A stretch of DNA of 64,000 bases from Sphingobium chungbukense. Lineage in GTDB: Bacteria; Pseudomonadota; Alphaproteobacteria; Sphingomonadales; Sphingomonadaceae. Below are positions 36,308 to 47,569 of the stretch, in pieces (the first letter of the stretch is position 1; each line of letters opens with the position of its first letter). Below the pieces are notes generated by a model. It had not been told where the DNA came from. It made no database searches and was given only the letters and a program-made list of their open reading frames with translations. Position numbers and translations under genes: made by a program. The DNA is taken from assembly GCF_001005725.1 (NCBI RefSeq), contig NZ_LBIC01000001.1, forward strand, positions 522,501 to 586,500. Reading direction: 5' to 3'.

Positions 36308-37279
36308 ATGACAGAGGCCTGGCGGATGGTGGCCCGGTCCCATGGCGGACCGGGGGTGATCACATGCGAGAATTTCGATCCGGGTGATCCGGGCGAAGGC
36401 GAGGTGCTGATCGAACAGCATGCCGTCGGCCTGAACTTCATCGACACCTATTATCGCAGCGGCCTCTATCACGCACCCTTGCCGATCCTGCTGGGGTCCG
36501 AGGGTGCAGGCCATGTCGTCGCCGTGGGACCGGGTGTGAGCCGCTTTGCCGTGGGTGACAAGGTCGGCTGTGTCAGCGGACTCGGCGCCTATGCCACGCA
36601 TCGCATCGTGCCAGCTGACAAGGCCGTGAAGATTCCCGACGCCGTCAGCCTGGACGATGCCGCGGCCATCATGCTGAAGGGCATGACCGCCTGCTATCTT
36701 GCCGAGGACAGCATCGCATTGCAGGCGGGGCAGGTCGCGCTGGTGCATGCTGCGGCTGGCGGCGTCGGATCTGTGCTGGTCCCCTGGCTACGCGACAAGG
36801 GCGTTGTGGTGATCGCCCATTGTGGATCGGCGGAAAAGGCGGCCCTGGTCGAAGCAGATCATAGTCTGCATGGGCCGTTCGACAATTTGGCCGCAACCGT
36901 CCGGGAACTGACCGGCGGCAAGGGTGTGGATGTCGTCTATGACGGTGTGGGAAAGGATAGCTGGAGCGCATCGCTCGACTCGCTCAAGCGGCGCGGGCTG
37001 ATGGTAAGCTATGGCAATGCGTCGGGTGCGGTGCCGCCGGTCAGCCTGCTCGACCTCAGCCGGGGCGGTTCGCTTTACGTCACGCGCCCCACCCTGTTCG
37101 ACTATATCGCTACGCCAAGCGAACTCGATCATACGGCGGGACGATTGTTCGATCGCATGGCGCAGGGCGTGGTGAAGGCGGTGATCGGTCAGCGCTTTCC
37201 CCTGGCCGACGCAGGCCAAGCGCATCGGGCGCTGGAAGACCGGCAAACGGTGGGGACGACCCTGCTCATTCCGTCATGA
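36308..37279 (+). CDS. NADPH:quinone oxidoreductase, zinc-independent MDR family
   Basis: 323 residues. Medium-chain dehydrogenase/reductase with no zinc Cys cluster. Signatures: VGLNFIDTYYRSGLY near 42, GSEGAGHVVAVGPGV near 65 and the Rossmann motif VHAAAGGVGSVLV near 148. Probably reduces quinones with NADPH, and is in the QorA branch. In an apparent operon with the dienelactone hydrolase-like gene. Followed by a hairpin shared with terC. Confidence 0.92.
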   Translation: MTEAWRMVARSHGGPGVITCENFDPGDPGEGEVLIEQHAVGLNFIDTYYRSGLYHAPLPILLGSEGAGHVVAVGPGVSRFAVGDKVGCVSGLGAYATHRIVPADKAVKIPDAVSLDDAAAIMLKGMTACYLAEDSIALQAGQVALVHAAAGGVGSVLVPWLRDKGVVVIAHCGSAEKAALVEADHSLHGPFDNLAATVRELTGGKGVDVVYDGVGKDSWSASLDSLKRRGLMVSYGNASGAVPPVSLLDLSRGGSLYVTRPTLFDYIATPSELDHTAGRLFDRMAQGVVKAVIGQRFPLADAGQAHRALEDRQTVGTTLLIPS

Positions 37280-37300
37280 AGCTGCCGTCCGCCTAACATG

Positions 37301-37332
37301 GAAAAGCGCGGCGGATGGCCGATCCGCCGCGC
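37301..37332 (-). terminator. rho-independent terminator after terC
   Basis: An 11-bp perfect stem (GCGCGGCGGAT / ATCCGCCGCGC) with a five-base loop. On the minus strand it is followed by TTTTCC, so it ends the terC transcript; the plus-strand qor gene also stops just before it. Confidence 0.75.
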
Positions 37333-37342
37333 ATCCGACGAT

Positions 37343-38068
37343 TCAGACGAACAAGGTCAATATGCCGACCTGGTGATCGACAATGCCATCGTAGATCATC
37401 TTCACCGCCACATAGATGATGACCGCAAGGCCGAGATAGGCGATCCAGCGGAAGCGCTCGATATATTTGGCGATGATGTTCGCAGCGATGCCCATAAGGG
37501 CCACCGATAGAATAAGCCCGATGATGAGGATGCCCGGATGGTCCCGCGCCGCGCCGGCCACCGCCAGCACATTGTCGAGGCTCATCGACACGTCCGCCAC
37601 CGCCACGGCCCAGGCCGCGCCCGCAAAGCTCTTGGCCGGGCGCAGGCCGGATATGTCGTCGTCGCTGGCATCGTCGGGCGTGTCCCCACCCCGCTTCGGA
37701 TGCAATTCGCGCCACATCTTGAAGGCGACCCAGAGGAGCAGCAATCCGCCCGCCAGGATCAGGCCGACAATCTGCATCAATTGTGTCACCACCAGCGCGA
37801 AGGCGATACGCAGCACCAGCGCGGCGATGATGCCGATCATGATGACCTTCTTGCGCTGCTCCGCCGGCAATCCCGCTGCCAGCGCACCGACGACGATGGC
37901 ATTGTCGCCGGCCAGCAGCACGTCGATCATCAAGACCTGACCGAAGGCGGCCAGCGCCGCAGGCGTCCCGATATTGCTGAAATCATTGACGATATGCGCC
38001 CAGATATCGCTGAGCGATCCGGGTCCCTGAATGGCCGCTGCGGCGGCGGTTGCGATGAGGTCGAGCAT
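37343..38068 (-). CDS. TerC family integral membrane protein
   Basis: About 241 residues with seven hydrophobic segments. Conserved TerC motifs: ALAAFGQVLMIDVLLAGDNAIVVGA near 45-65 and VAVADVSMSLDNVLAVAGAA near 155-170, whose Asp/Asn pairs are proposed metal-binding sites. Members act in manganese homeostasis (Alx/MntX) or in tellurite-resistance complexes; the first is more likely here because no ter genes are present. A hydrophilic loop separates the two halves. The start ATG 38068 follows CAGG; GTG 38071 precedes it. Confidence 0.9.
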   Translation of the reverse strand: MLDLIATAAAAAIQGPGSLSDIWAHIVNDFSNIGTPAALAAFGQVLMIDVLLAGDNAIVVGALAAGLPAEQRKKVIMIGIIAALVLRIAFALVVTQLMQIVGLILAGGLLLLWVAFKMWRELHPKRGGDTPDDASDDDISGLRPAKSFAGAAWAVAVADVSMSLDNVLAVAGAARDHPGILIIGLILSVALMGIAANIIAKYIERFRWIAYLGLAVIIYVAVKMIYDGIVDHQVGILTLFV

Positions 38069-38096
38069 CACGGCCTGTTATTCCCCTGAACAATAA

Positions 38097-38124
38097 TGGC
38101 CGCCAGACCGAAGTCTGACGGCCC
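38097..38124 (-). terminator. possible terminator downstream of rho
   Basis: On the minus strand GGCCGTCAGAC-TTCG-GTCTGGCGGCC forms an 11-bp stem with a stable UUCG tetraloop, about 70 bases after the rho stop. It is followed by ATTATTG, a weak U tract. Confidence 0.5.
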
Positions 38125-38191
38125 GAAAAATCGTGGCGCTTGATGGTGCAGACCGGCTTGCGCCCTTTCAAGGCACAAACCGCTGCGCCGC

Positions 38192-39448
<1,257 letters not shown>

Positions 39449-39708
39449 TCGTGTGGATTCCGATGGAATGAGAGACGAGAGAAGGGAGAGGTGGGAAGGC
39501 TGACCCGGCAAAAGACTCGGGAAGAACCCGCGCCGGACGGGCGGGATAGAATGTCTGGCGTTTAGCGATCTGCCCTAGCCCAAGTCAAGGTGGCTAAGCC
39601 ATTTGGACCGGCAGAAAATTGCCGATATGCGCCCTGTCGCGAATGAAATGGGATGGGCGGAAAGCTGAGGCCCATGCTATAGTGGGCAAAATAAGGAAGG
39701 AAGAGGAG
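39449..39708. other. 260-base divergent intergenic region (rho leader / protease promoter)
   Basis: Contains no gene that I can support. On the minus strand it includes a long Ser-poor, purine/pyrimidine-rich leader (TCTCCCTTCTCTC region near 39475-39495) that could serve as an autoregulatory Rho loading site. GGAAGG (39695-39700) is the ribosome site of the next gene. Confidence 0.4.
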
Positions 39709-40665
39709 ATGGGACGCTTACGCGCCGCTCTGGGCATCGCCGTCGCGATCGCCAGCCCTCCGCTCGCTGCGCAGGATCGCCCGGCGCCCGATTCCGATGA
39801 GCCGCCCGCAGTCGTCCGTACCGTCCCCAGTTCCGATACCCGCATCACCATTCCGATCCGGATCGACGGCAAGGGGCCGTGGAACTTCGTGGTCGACACC
39901 GGGTCGCAGCGGACCGTCATCGCCCGCGACCTCGCCGAACGGCTCGCGCTGCCGGTACGCGCGCGGGTGACCGTCATCAGCATGACCGGTCAGGCGGAGG
40001 TGAATACGGTCGCGGTGCCGCGTCTCGGCTTCGGTAAGACCGTGGTGGACGATATCGAGGCCCCCGTGCTGGAGGGCGAGAATATCGGTGCGCCGGGGCT
40101 GTTGGGACTGGACGGGTTGCACGCCAAGCGGCTGCTGCTCAATTTTCGGACGGGGCGAATGGAGATCAGCAACAGCAAACAGAGCTGGCGCGATCCCAAC
40201 GCCATCATCGTCGAAGCACGGCGGCGCAAGGGTCAGTTGATCCTGCTCGATTCCGACGTGAACGGGACGAAGGTCAGCATCATACTCGATACCGGCACGT
40301 CGATCAGCGTCGGCAACATGGCGCTGATGAACAAGCTGGTGCGCAAGAGGAAGGCGCCGGCGCTGAACCTCGTGGCGCTGACCAGCGTGACGGGCGAGAC
40401 GCTGGCCGGCCAACTCGGCCTGATCGACCGGGTGCGCATGGGCGGGGTGACGCTGAAGAACACGCCGGTGATGTTCGCCGATGCGCGGCCCTTCGCGGAA
40501 CTGGACCTTCAGGACAAGCCAGCGCTGCTGCTCGGCATCGACGCGCTCAAGATCTTCGACCGGGTGGCCATCGATTTCGGGCGGGGGAAGGTCGACTTCC
40601 TGTTGCCCGATACCGGCCTGCTCGACCGCACACGCTTTGCCGCGACGCGGCGGCAGGCAGGTTAG
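39709..40665 (+). CDS. exported retropepsin-like aspartyl protease
   Basis: 318 residues. A signal peptide (MGRLRAALGIAVAIASPPLAAQ) sends it to the periplasm. Two aspartyl-protease active-site motifs are visible, FVVDTGSQRT near residue 63 and SIILDTGTSISV near 193, about 130 residues apart. Bacterial retropepsin-like proteins commonly carry a DTG with duplicated folds, so this single chain could form the active site from both halves, as pepsin does. Substrate unknown. GGAAGG lies 8 bases before ATG 39709. It converges on the PBP gene. Confidence 0.85.
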   Translation: MGRLRAALGIAVAIASPPLAAQDRPAPDSDEPPAVVRTVPSSDTRITIPIRIDGKGPWNFVVDTGSQRTVIARDLAERLALPVRARVTVISMTGQAEVNTVAVPRLGFGKTVVDDIEAPVLEGENIGAPGLLGLDGLHAKRLLLNFRTGRMEISNSKQSWRDPNAIIVEARRRKGQLILLDSDVNGTKVSIILDTGTSISVGNMALMNKLVRKRKAPALNLVALTSVTGETLAGQLGLIDRVRMGGVTLKNTPVMFADARPFAELDLQDKPALLLGIDALKIFDRVAIDFGRGKVDFLLPDTGLLDRTRFAATRRQAG

Positions 40666-40692
40666 CACCGGACATTTTGCTTCATGATATTG

Positions 40693-40718
40693 CATGCTCC
40701 TGCGGAGGCAGAAGCATG
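40693..40718. repeat. single-hairpin copy of the GTGCTCCTGC repeat
   Basis: CATGCTCCTGC pairs with GCAGAAGCATG apart from one mismatch. It is related in sequence to one arm of the 10125-10211 inverted repeat and lies between two convergent genes, where it could serve as a transcript-end hairpin. Confidence 0.6.
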
Positions 40719-40726
40719 TTCCATTC

Positions 40727-42805
40727 CTAACGTTGCGGCGCCGGCTGCTGCCGGTTCCGGCCCAGCACATTGTCGATCCACTGCTGGTCCAGGCGCGGCG
40801 GTTGCGGCCGTTCGGCGGAACCGGGCGCCGTTTGCGCGCTGTCGTCCGGCTGCTGCTGATCGTCGCCGCTCTGCTGCGGCTGGCCACGCTCGATCGGCAG
40901 GCCGTTCTCATCGACCATCATGCCGCCATCGGCGCCGCTGTCGGGCTGGCCGTAATAGGCCTCCTCATCCGGTTCCAATTGCCATTCGGGCAACGTGACC
41001 TGGGTCTCGAACTGCTCGACCGGCCGGCTGGCGACGGCCACCTTCATATAGTCGGCAAAGGCATGGGCGGGCGCCCGCCCCCCCTGCAATACGCCCACCG
41101 CACGGGCATCGTCACGTCCCATCCAGACGCCGGTGGTGATGCCGCTGGAGAAACCCAGGAACCAGCCGTCCTTGTTGCTGCTGGTGGTGCCGGTCTTGCC
41201 CGCAACGGGGCGGCCGATCTGCGCCGCCCTGCCGGTGCCGGTGCTGACGGCGGTCTGCATCAGGTCGGTCATGCCCGCCGCGACCCAGGGCGCGACCAGC
41301 ACGCGGCTGGTGTCATCCTGATGTTCGTAAAGGACGCGGCCGTCCGCGGTCGTGACCTTGGTGATGCCATAGGGCGTCACGGCCACGCCCTTGCGCGCGA
41401 TCGAAGCGAAGGCACGGGTCATGTCGAGCAGCCGCACGTCGGACGTGCCGAGCACCATCGAGGGGTGGGTGTTGATCGGCGTGGTGATGCCGAAGCGCCG
41501 CGCCATGTCCGCCACAGTCGGGAAACCGACCTCCACCCCCAGTTTCGCCGCCACGGTGTTGACCGAATAGGCGAAGGCGGTGCGGATATCGATGTCGCCG
41601 GAAAAGCGCCCATTGCTGTTGCGCGGTTTCCAGCCGTTGATGTCGACCGCACTGTCGGTGACGCCGGTATCGGGGGTATAGCCCGCCTCCAGCGCCGCCA
41701 TATAGACGAAGATCTTCCACGAAGACCCCGGCTGGCGCGTCGCCGTGGTGGCGCGATTGTAGTTGGAGGTCACATAGTCCAGCCCGCCGACCATCGCCCG
41801 CACCGCGCCGTCGCGGTCGAGCGACACCAGCGCGCCCTGCGTGCCCTTGGGCACATTGGCCTGGATCGCCGCGGTCGCCGCCTTCTGCATGGCGAGGTCG
41901 ATGGTGGTGTAGACGTCCAGCGGCTCATTGGGTTCGTCGACCAGCGTATCGAGCTGCGGCAGCGCCCAGTCGGTGAAATAGCGCACGCTGTTCTGCGGCG
42001 GCTCGGGCGCCATCTTCACGTCCTGAAGATTCGTGCCGGCACGCTCCGCCGCGCTGATCGCGCCATTTTCCTGCATCAGTTCCAGCACCACGCCCGCACG
42101 GCCAATGGCCGCTTCCTTGTCGGCGGTGGGTGAATAGCTGGACGGCGCCTTCACCAGCCCCGCGATGATCGCGGCTTCGGGAAGATTGAGGCTGGTCGCG
42201 GGGTGGCCGAAGAATTTGCGGCTGGCGGCATCGATGCCATAGGCGCCACCGCCGAAATAAACCTTGTTCAAATAGAGTTCGAGGATCTGCCGCTTGGAGA
42301 ATTTGCGTTCCAGCGCCAGCGCCAGCACCATTTCCCGAACCTTGCGGCCCCAGCTATAGCTGTTGTTGAGGAAGATGTTGCGCGTCACCTGCTGGGTGAT
42401 GGTGGAGGCGCCCTGCCACCGACGGCCGGTGCCGCGCCGTTCCAGCGCCACCCAGGCGGCACGCGCCATGCCGACCGGATCGACGCCGGGATGCAGATAA
42501 TAGCGCTTGTCCTCGGTCGAGACCATGGCGTCGACCATGACGGTCGGAATCTGCTCATAGCGCATCCACAGGCCATAACTCGGCCCCAGCGTGACGATGA
42601 CGCTTCCGTCCGCCGCATGGACCCGGATCATCTGCCCATTGGGCGAGGATTTCAGCGATTCATAGTCAGGCAGCGACTGATAAGCGATGACCACCGCCAC
42701 CACGAGCGCGATGACGGCGCTGACGATGCCGACCAGACCGATCTTGAGGCCCCGTATCAGCCACTTCTTCACCCTGCCTCGCGGTTCGCTGCCTGATCGT
42801 GCCAT
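40727..42805 (-). CDS. class A penicillin-binding protein (PBP1a-type)
   Basis: 692 residues. One N-terminal membrane helix (IGLVGIVSAVIALVVAVVIAY), then a glycosyltransferase family 51 domain with TEDKRYYLHPGVDP near 97 and GASTITQQVTRNIFL near 130, then a transpeptidase domain with the catalytic Ser in PGSSWKIF near 360, SVN near 410 and KTGTT near 535. It polymerises and cross-links peptidoglycan in the periplasm. The C-terminal 90 residues are Glu/Gln/Asp-rich and probably disordered. Monocistronic by position, downstream of msrB. Confidence 0.95.
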   Translation of the reverse strand: MARSGSEPRGRVKKWLIRGLKIGLVGIVSAVIALVVAVVIAYQSLPDYESLKSSPNGQMIRVHAADGSVIVTLGPSYGLWMRYEQIPTVMVDAMVSTEDKRYYLHPGVDPVGMARAAWVALERRGTGRRWQGASTITQQVTRNIFLNNSYSWGRKVREMVLALALERKFSKRQILELYLNKVYFGGGAYGIDAASRKFFGHPATSLNLPEAAIIAGLVKAPSSYSPTADKEAAIGRAGVVLELMQENGAISAAERAGTNLQDVKMAPEPPQNSVRYFTDWALPQLDTLVDEPNEPLDVYTTIDLAMQKAATAAIQANVPKGTQGALVSLDRDGAVRAMVGGLDYVTSNYNRATTATRQPGSSWKIFVYMAALEAGYTPDTGVTDSAVDINGWKPRNSNGRFSGDIDIRTAFAYSVNTVAAKLGVEVGFPTVADMARRFGITTPINTHPSMVLGTSDVRLLDMTRAFASIARKGVAVTPYGITKVTTADGRVLYEHQDDTSRVLVAPWVAAGMTDLMQTAVSTGTGRAAQIGRPVAGKTGTTSSNKDGWFLGFSSGITTGVWMGRDDARAVGVLQGGRAPAHAFADYMKVAVASRPVEQFETQVTLPEWQLEPDEEAYYGQPDSGADGGMMVDENGLPIERGQPQQSGDDQQQPDDSAQTAPGSAERPQPPRLDQQWIDNVLGRNRQQPAPQR

Positions 42806-42865
42806 GGTTCGCCCGGATATGCGCTATGTTGAATGGCGGCCAGTGGAAAAGCGGTGCAGGCCGCA

Positions 42866-42893
42866 CAAAAAGGAAGGCCTCTCAAGAGAAGCC
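42866..42893 (-). terminator. possible terminator after msrB
   Basis: On the minus strand GGCTTCT(CTTG)AGAGGCC forms a short stem with a G-U pair and is followed by TTCCTTTTTG, 23 bases after the msrB stop. Confidence 0.5.
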
Positions 42894-42915
42894 ACGCTTT
42901 ACAGGCGATGAACGA

Positions 42916-43320
42916 TTATTCAACGTCGTCGCGCGATTTGAAATCGAGCGACGCACTGTTCATGCAATAGCGCAGGCCGTTGACCCCCGGCCCATCGGGA
43001 AAGACATGCCCCAGATGCCCGCCGCAATTCGAACAGCGCACTTCGGTACGGATCATGCCATGGCTGGTGTCGCGGATTTCGTCGACCGCATCGATGTCGA
43101 CCGGTGCGGTGAAGCTGGGCCAGCCCGATCCGCTGTCATATTTCTCTTCCGCGTCGAACAGCTCCGTGCCGCAACCCGCGCAGAAATACAGGCCGTCCGC
43201 CTTGTTGCTGTTATATTTGCCGGTGAACGCCCGCTCCGTGCCGCCCTCCCGCAGGACATGATATTGTTCGGGGGAAAGGCGATCGCGCCATTCGGCATCG
43301 GTCAGGTTGAGCTTGTCCAT
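42916..43320 (-). CDS. msrB: peptide-methionine (R)-S-oxide reductase MsrB
   Basis: 134 residues. Repairs oxidised methionine (R-sulfoxide) in proteins. Zinc-binding CxxC pairs are visible ([11 protein letters not shown] and [13 protein letters not shown]), and the catalytic Cys is in [13 protein letters not shown] near residue 121. [12 protein letters not shown] near 60 is the family core. ATG at 43320 matches the family start; the frame stays open upstream. No signal peptide, so cytoplasmic. Confidence 0.95.
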   Translation of the reverse strand: MDKLNLTDAEWRDRLSPEQYHVLREGGTERAFTGKYNSNKADGLYFCAGCGTELFDAEEKYDSGSGWPSFTAPVDIDAVDEIRDTSHGMIRTEVRCSNCGGHLGHVFPDGPGVNGLRYCMNSASLDFKSRDDVE

Positions 43321-43366
43321 GGGCGGCAATATGGCGACGGCTTGTCGTGCGATCAAGCGATTAGGC

Positions 43367-44404
43367 TTATCGCTCCCGCGCCGCCTGCCGGGCAATGGCC
43401 AGCAATTCGTGGCGGACCATCAGATCGCCCAGCCCCCGGCCCGACCGGCTGGCGCGCTCCGCCTGGGCGAGCCGCTGGATGACGCGGGCGATGCCGATGG
43501 CGTCCCATATGCGGACCTGACGGGTGACGACGCCCTTCTCCTTCCAGAAGACCGCCTTGCCCGCTGCCTCGACCGCGCCCTCCAGCCGTCCACTGTCATC
43601 GAAATCGGCGCGGATATTGGCGAGCAGCATGGCGCGGGTCAGCAATGGACGCAGGACCGCCGCCATCGCCGTCCCCGCCTCCGCCAGGCGGCCCAGTTCC
43701 CGGTGCATGCCGCGCAGATCGCCGCCCAGCACCGCGTTTACCAGCGGCACGGCATCGGAATCGGGATTGTCGGCGGACAGGGCGTCCAGCGCTTCCTCGG
43801 TCGCCTCGCGCGGCCGGTCGGGGGCGGCGTCGAGATAGAGGATCAGCTTCTCCACCTCCCCCGCCATCAGCGTGCGGTCGCCATTGGTGAGGTCGGCGAT
43901 GCGCCGCCCAAGGTCGGACGACAGGCGCAGGCCCCCTTCCCGCGCGATCGCGACGGCGATCTGCTCTGCCTCCCGCGCATCGGGCTGGTAGGAGGCGAAG
44001 GCCATCGTCTGCTTGTGGTCGAGCGCAAGTTTCAGCAGCTTGGACGTGCCCTTGAGCGCCCCGGCGATGGCGATGACGGGATTGCCCGCCACCTCCGCCT
44101 CCAGCAGCGCGGTCACGGCGGGGAGAGATTCCTCGCCCATGCCGTTGATGCGAATCCACCGCTTGTCCCCGAACATGGAAAAGGATGCGGCCTCGTCCGC
44201 CAGCCGCGCCGGATCGTCGCGCAGCGTCGGCGGGTCAAGGTCGATCCGCTCCGCCTCCGGCCCCATGGCACGCTCCAGGCGCTTGGCAAGTGTGGCGCTG
44301 CCCGCTTCGTCGGGGCCGTAAAGCAGGAAGAAACGGCAATCGGCGGCCGATCCCTGGCCCGCTGCGTCGAGCGCCTTCTCGATCTGGCCGCGATTGGCCT
44401 TCAA
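43367..44404 (-). CDS. holA: DNA polymerase III subunit delta
   Basis: 345 residues, the usual length. Delta opens the sliding clamp within the clamp loader. The N-terminal AAA-like domain ([25 protein letters not shown]) lacks a functional Walker A as in the family, and the helical domains follow ([25 protein letters not shown]). Starts in an ATGA overlap with lptE, matching the conserved alphaproteobacterial leuS-lptE-holA order. Confidence 0.93.
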   Translation of the reverse strand: MKANRGQIEKALDAAGQGSAADCRFFLLYGPDEAGSATLAKRLERAMGPEAERIDLDPPTLRDDPARLADEAASFSMFGDKRWIRINGMGEESLPAVTALLEAEVAGNPVIAIAGALKGTSKLLKLALDHKQTMAFASYQPDAREAEQIAVAIAREGGLRLSSDLGRRIADLTNGDRTLMAGEVEKLILYLDAAPDRPREATEEALDALSADNPDSDAVPLVNAVLGGDLRGMHRELGRLAEAGTAMAAVLRPLLTRAMLLANIRADFDDSGRLEGAVEAAGKAVFWKEKGVVTRQVRIWDAIGIARVIQRLAQAERASRSGRGLGDLMVRHELLAIARQAARER

Positions 44405-44910
44405 CGCGCCTTTTCCCGCGTCTGTTGCCCTTGGGCGAACAGCGCCAGCCGGTTGACGATCTGATCCGCGACCGTTTGCGACAGACGTTCGAGCGCCGTA
44501 TCTTCCGCGGCGATGGTCGCATATTCGCTGGAGACGACGTCGATGCCGACATCCGATCCGGCGGTGTCGTCCAATATCTGTGCGCCGGTGGTGGAATCGA
44601 TCAATTGATAACGGGCGCGCAAAGTCCGCCGCTCGCGGGTGACGGCGGCGTCGGAACGCAGACCGAAGCCGCTGATATTGTCGTCCAGCTTCACCACCAG
44701 CTTATAGCCCGGCCCATTGCCGCTCATCGCCGACAGCCGGTCATTCAACGCATTGCGCACCAGCCAGCCGCCCTTGCCCTCGATCGGTTGCACCTCGACC
44801 GCGCCCAACGCGCGCGCGACGGCGCCATGGCTGCCCCCGCCATAGACGGGGCGGAGGCCGCAGGCGGAGAGGGACAGGGCGACGAGGAACAGGGGGACAG
44901 CGCGTTTCAT
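44401..44910 (-). CDS. lptE: LPS assembly lipoprotein LptE
   Basis: 169 residues. Lipobox LSLSAC followed by GLRPVYGGG, the typical beginning of alphaproteobacterial LptE. The body (ARYQLIDSTTGAQILDD, YATIAAEDTALERLSQTVADQIVNRLAL) has the family's ending, in which a conserved helix precedes a polar tail. It plugs the LptD barrel in the outer membrane for lipopolysaccharide insertion. Lies between leuS and holA, overlapping holA by four bases. Confidence 0.88.
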   Translation of the reverse strand: MKRAVPLFLVALSLSACGLRPVYGGGSHGAVARALGAVEVQPIEGKGGWLVRNALNDRLSAMSGNGPGYKLVVKLDDNISGFGLRSDAAVTRERRTLRARYQLIDSTTGAQILDDTAGSDVGIDVVSSEYATIAAEDTALERLSQTVADQIVNRLALFAQGQQTREKAR

Positions 44911-44924
44911 CGACCAACCTCTAG

Positions 44925-44962
44925 CCGTTCGGGCCGCCCTTCGACAAGCTCAGGGCGAACGG
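44925..44962. repeat. CCGTTCG...CGAACGG palindromic repeat
   Basis: CCGTTCG and CGAACGG arms flank an inner CCCTTCGACAAGCTCAGGG segment. This is a very common dispersed palindrome in sphingomonad and other proteobacterial genomes. It is located between leuS and lptE within the operon. Confidence 0.8.
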
Positions 44963-44969
44963 TTCCTCG

Positions 44970-47486
44970 CTAGATGACAAGATTCACCAGACGATCCGGC
45001 ACCACAATGATCTTTTTCGGCGTGGCCCCGTCCAGCGTCCGCACCACATTGGGTGCGGCGAGGGCAAGGCGTTCCAGTTCGTCCTTGGCCGTGCCCTTGG
45101 GAACGGTGATGGTGTCGCGCAGCTTGCCCATGACCTGGCAGGCGATGGTCACTTCATCCTCCACCAGCAAGGCCGGGTCGACGTCAGGCCAGGCGGCTTC
45201 CGCGACCAGACCCTGCTCACCCATGTCCGCCCAGGCCTCTTCGGCCAGATGCGGGGTCATCGGCGCGACCAGCAGCGCCAGCGCCCGGACCGCCGCACTG
45301 CGGCTGGCCGATGGCTTGGCCTTTTCGACCGCGTTGGTGAGTTCGTAGATCTTCGCCACCGCCTTGTTGAAGGACAGCGCCTCTATGTCCCTGGCGACGC
45401 CGTCGATGGTCTGGTGCAGCTTGCGGTCGAGGCTTTTGTCCTGCCCTTCCGCGGCCTTGTCGGCCTCGCCGAACAGCCTCCACAGGCGGTTGACGAAACG
45501 CCAGGAGCCTTCGATACCGGCTTCGGTCCAAGGCAGGTCGCGTTCCGGCGGGCTATCCGACAGCATGAACCAGCGTACCGCGTCCGCGCCATATTGGGCG
45601 ATGATGTCATCGGGATCGACGACATTCTTCTTGGACTTGGACATTTTCTCGACCCGGCCGACCGTCACCGGCGCGCCGGTTCCGATCATCACCACCTTGT
45701 CACCCTGGCGCTCCACATCCTGCGGGGCGAGCCAGGCGCCCTCGGGCGACTTATAGGTTTCGTGCGTCACCATGCCCTGGGTGAAAAGGCCGGTGAAGGG
45801 TTCTGCAAAGCCGATCTGACCCATATGCTGGAGCGCGCGGGTCCAGAAACGGGCATAGAGGAGATGCAGGATCGCATGTTCCACGCCGCCGATATACTGG
45901 CCGACAGGCAGCCATTTCTCGACCGTCTCGCGGTCGAAAGGCTTGTCCTTGGGCTGGCTGGCGAAGCGGATGAAATACCAGCTTGAATCCGCGAAGGTGT
46001 CCAAAGTGTCGGTTTCGCGCTGCGCCGCCTTGCCGCATTTCGGACAATCGACATGCTTCCACGTCGGATGGCGGTCCAGCGGATTGCCGGGAATGTCGAA
46101 ACTGACATCTTCCGGCAGCACGACGGGAAGCTGCTCCTTGGGCACGCCCACGGCGCCGCAATCGTCGCAGTGGATGACCGGGATCGGCGTGCCCCAATAG
46201 CGTTGGCGCGACACGCCCCAGTCGCGCAGGCGGAAGACGGTGCTGCCGGTGCCCCAACCGCCGGTTTCGGCACGACGGATGACTTCGGCCTTGGCCTCTT
46301 CCACGCCAAGCCCGTCGAGGAAGTCCGAATTCACCAGCTTGCCGGGGCCGGTATAGGCCTCCTCGCCGATACCCTTGTCCTCGTCGCCCTCGGCAGCGAC
46401 GACCCGCTCCACGGCAAGCATATATTTGCGCGCGAAGTCGAGGTCGCGCTGGTCATGGCCCGGAACCGCCATGACGGCGCCGGTGCCATAGTCCATCAGC
46501 ACGAAATTGGCGACGAACAGCGGCAGCTTGCGTCCGGTGAAAGGATGGATCACCGACAGGCCGGTGTCGTAGCCCTTCTTCTCCTGCGTCTCGATCTCGG
46601 CCGCGGCGGTGCCGGTCTGGCGGCACTCGTCGGCGAAGGCGTGCAGTGCAGCATCCTTTTCGGCCAGCGCCAGCGCGATCGGATGATCCGCCGCGATCGC
46701 CGCGAAGCTCGCACCGAAAATCGTATCGGGACGGGTGGAGAAAACTTCCAGTTCGCCGATCTCGCCGACCGGCGTGTCCAGCGTGAAACGGAATTGCAGG
46801 CCGACCGACTTGCCGATCCAGTTTTCCTGCATCAGCTTCACCTTGTCGGGCCACTGGTCGAGCGTCTTGAGGCCGCCCAGCAGGTCGTCGGCGAACTGGG
46901 TGATCTTGAGGAACCACTGGCTGAGCTTGCGCTTCTCGACCAGCGCGCCGGAACGCCAGCCCCGGCCGTCGATCACCTGCTCGTTCGCCAGCACGGTCAT
47001 GTCGACCGGGTCCCAGTTGACCGCCGATTCCTTGCGGTAGACGAGGCCCGCTTCCAGCATGTCAAGGAACAGCGCCTGCTCATGGCCGTAATAATCCGGC
47101 TCGCAGGTTGCCAGCTCACGGCTCCAGTCGAGCGCGAACCCCAGTTTCTTGAGCTGCGCCCGCATGGTCGCGATATTGGAACGGGTCCAGCCGCCCGGAT
47201 GCACATTCTTTTCCATCGCGGCATTTTCCGCCGGCATGCCGAATGCGTCCCAGCCCATCGGGTGAAGCACTTCATGTCCCGTCATCCGGCGGAAACGCGC
47301 CAGCACGTCGCCCATCGAATAGTTGCGCACATGGCCGATATGGATGCGTCCGGACGGATAGGGGAACATCTCCAGCACATAGCTGCGTGGGCGGTCGCTG
47401 CTATCGGACGCCTTGAACGTCTGCTTCTCGTCCCAGACGGCCTGCCAGCGGGCATCGGCCTCAAGTGGGTTGAAGCGCCTTTGCAT
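44970..47486 (-). CDS. leuS: leucyl-tRNA synthetase
   Basis: 838 residues. Class Ia synthetase: HIGH within [14 protein letters not shown] near residue 45, the CP1 editing domain in the middle with [14 protein letters not shown] near 240, and KMSKS within [16 protein letters not shown] near 610. The C-terminal domain is complete. It charges tRNA-Leu. ATG at 47486 matches the usual start ([19 protein letters not shown]); the frame stays open upstream for 128 codons but those residues are not leuS-like. Followed by lptE and holA. Confidence 0.97.
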   Translation of the reverse strand: MQRRFNPLEADARWQAVWDEKQTFKASDSSDRPRSYVLEMFPYPSGRIHIGHVRNYSMGDVLARFRRMTGHEVLHPMGWDAFGMPAENAAMEKNVHPGGWTRSNIATMRAQLKKLGFALDWSRELATCEPDYYGHEQALFLDMLEAGLVYRKESAVNWDPVDMTVLANEQVIDGRGWRSGALVEKRKLSQWFLKITQFADDLLGGLKTLDQWPDKVKLMQENWIGKSVGLQFRFTLDTPVGEIGELEVFSTRPDTIFGASFAAIAADHPIALALAEKDAALHAFADECRQTGTAAAEIETQEKKGYDTGLSVIHPFTGRKLPLFVANFVLMDYGTGAVMAVPGHDQRDLDFARKYMLAVERVVAAEGDEDKGIGEEAYTGPGKLVNSDFLDGLGVEEAKAEVIRRAETGGWGTGSTVFRLRDWGVSRQRYWGTPIPVIHCDDCGAVGVPKEQLPVVLPEDVSFDIPGNPLDRHPTWKHVDCPKCGKAAQRETDTLDTFADSSWYFIRFASQPKDKPFDRETVEKWLPVGQYIGGVEHAILHLLYARFWTRALQHMGQIGFAEPFTGLFTQGMVTHETYKSPEGAWLAPQDVERQGDKVVMIGTGAPVTVGRVEKMSKSKKNVVDPDDIIAQYGADAVRWFMLSDSPPERDLPWTEAGIEGSWRFVNRLWRLFGEADKAAEGQDKSLDRKLHQTIDGVARDIEALSFNKAVAKIYELTNAVEKAKPSASRSAAVRALALLVAPMTPHLAEEAWADMGEQGLVAEAAWPDVDPALLVEDEVTIACQVMGKLRDTITVPKGTAKDELERLALAAPNVVRTLDGATPKKIIVVPDRLVNLVI

Positions 47487-47569
47487 GGATTGGTCCTCAA
47501 AAATGCATTCGGGCCGAGCTTTTGTGAAGCCCAGCCCCGTTGTTTCAACAAAATCGACGGAAAGGGGCT

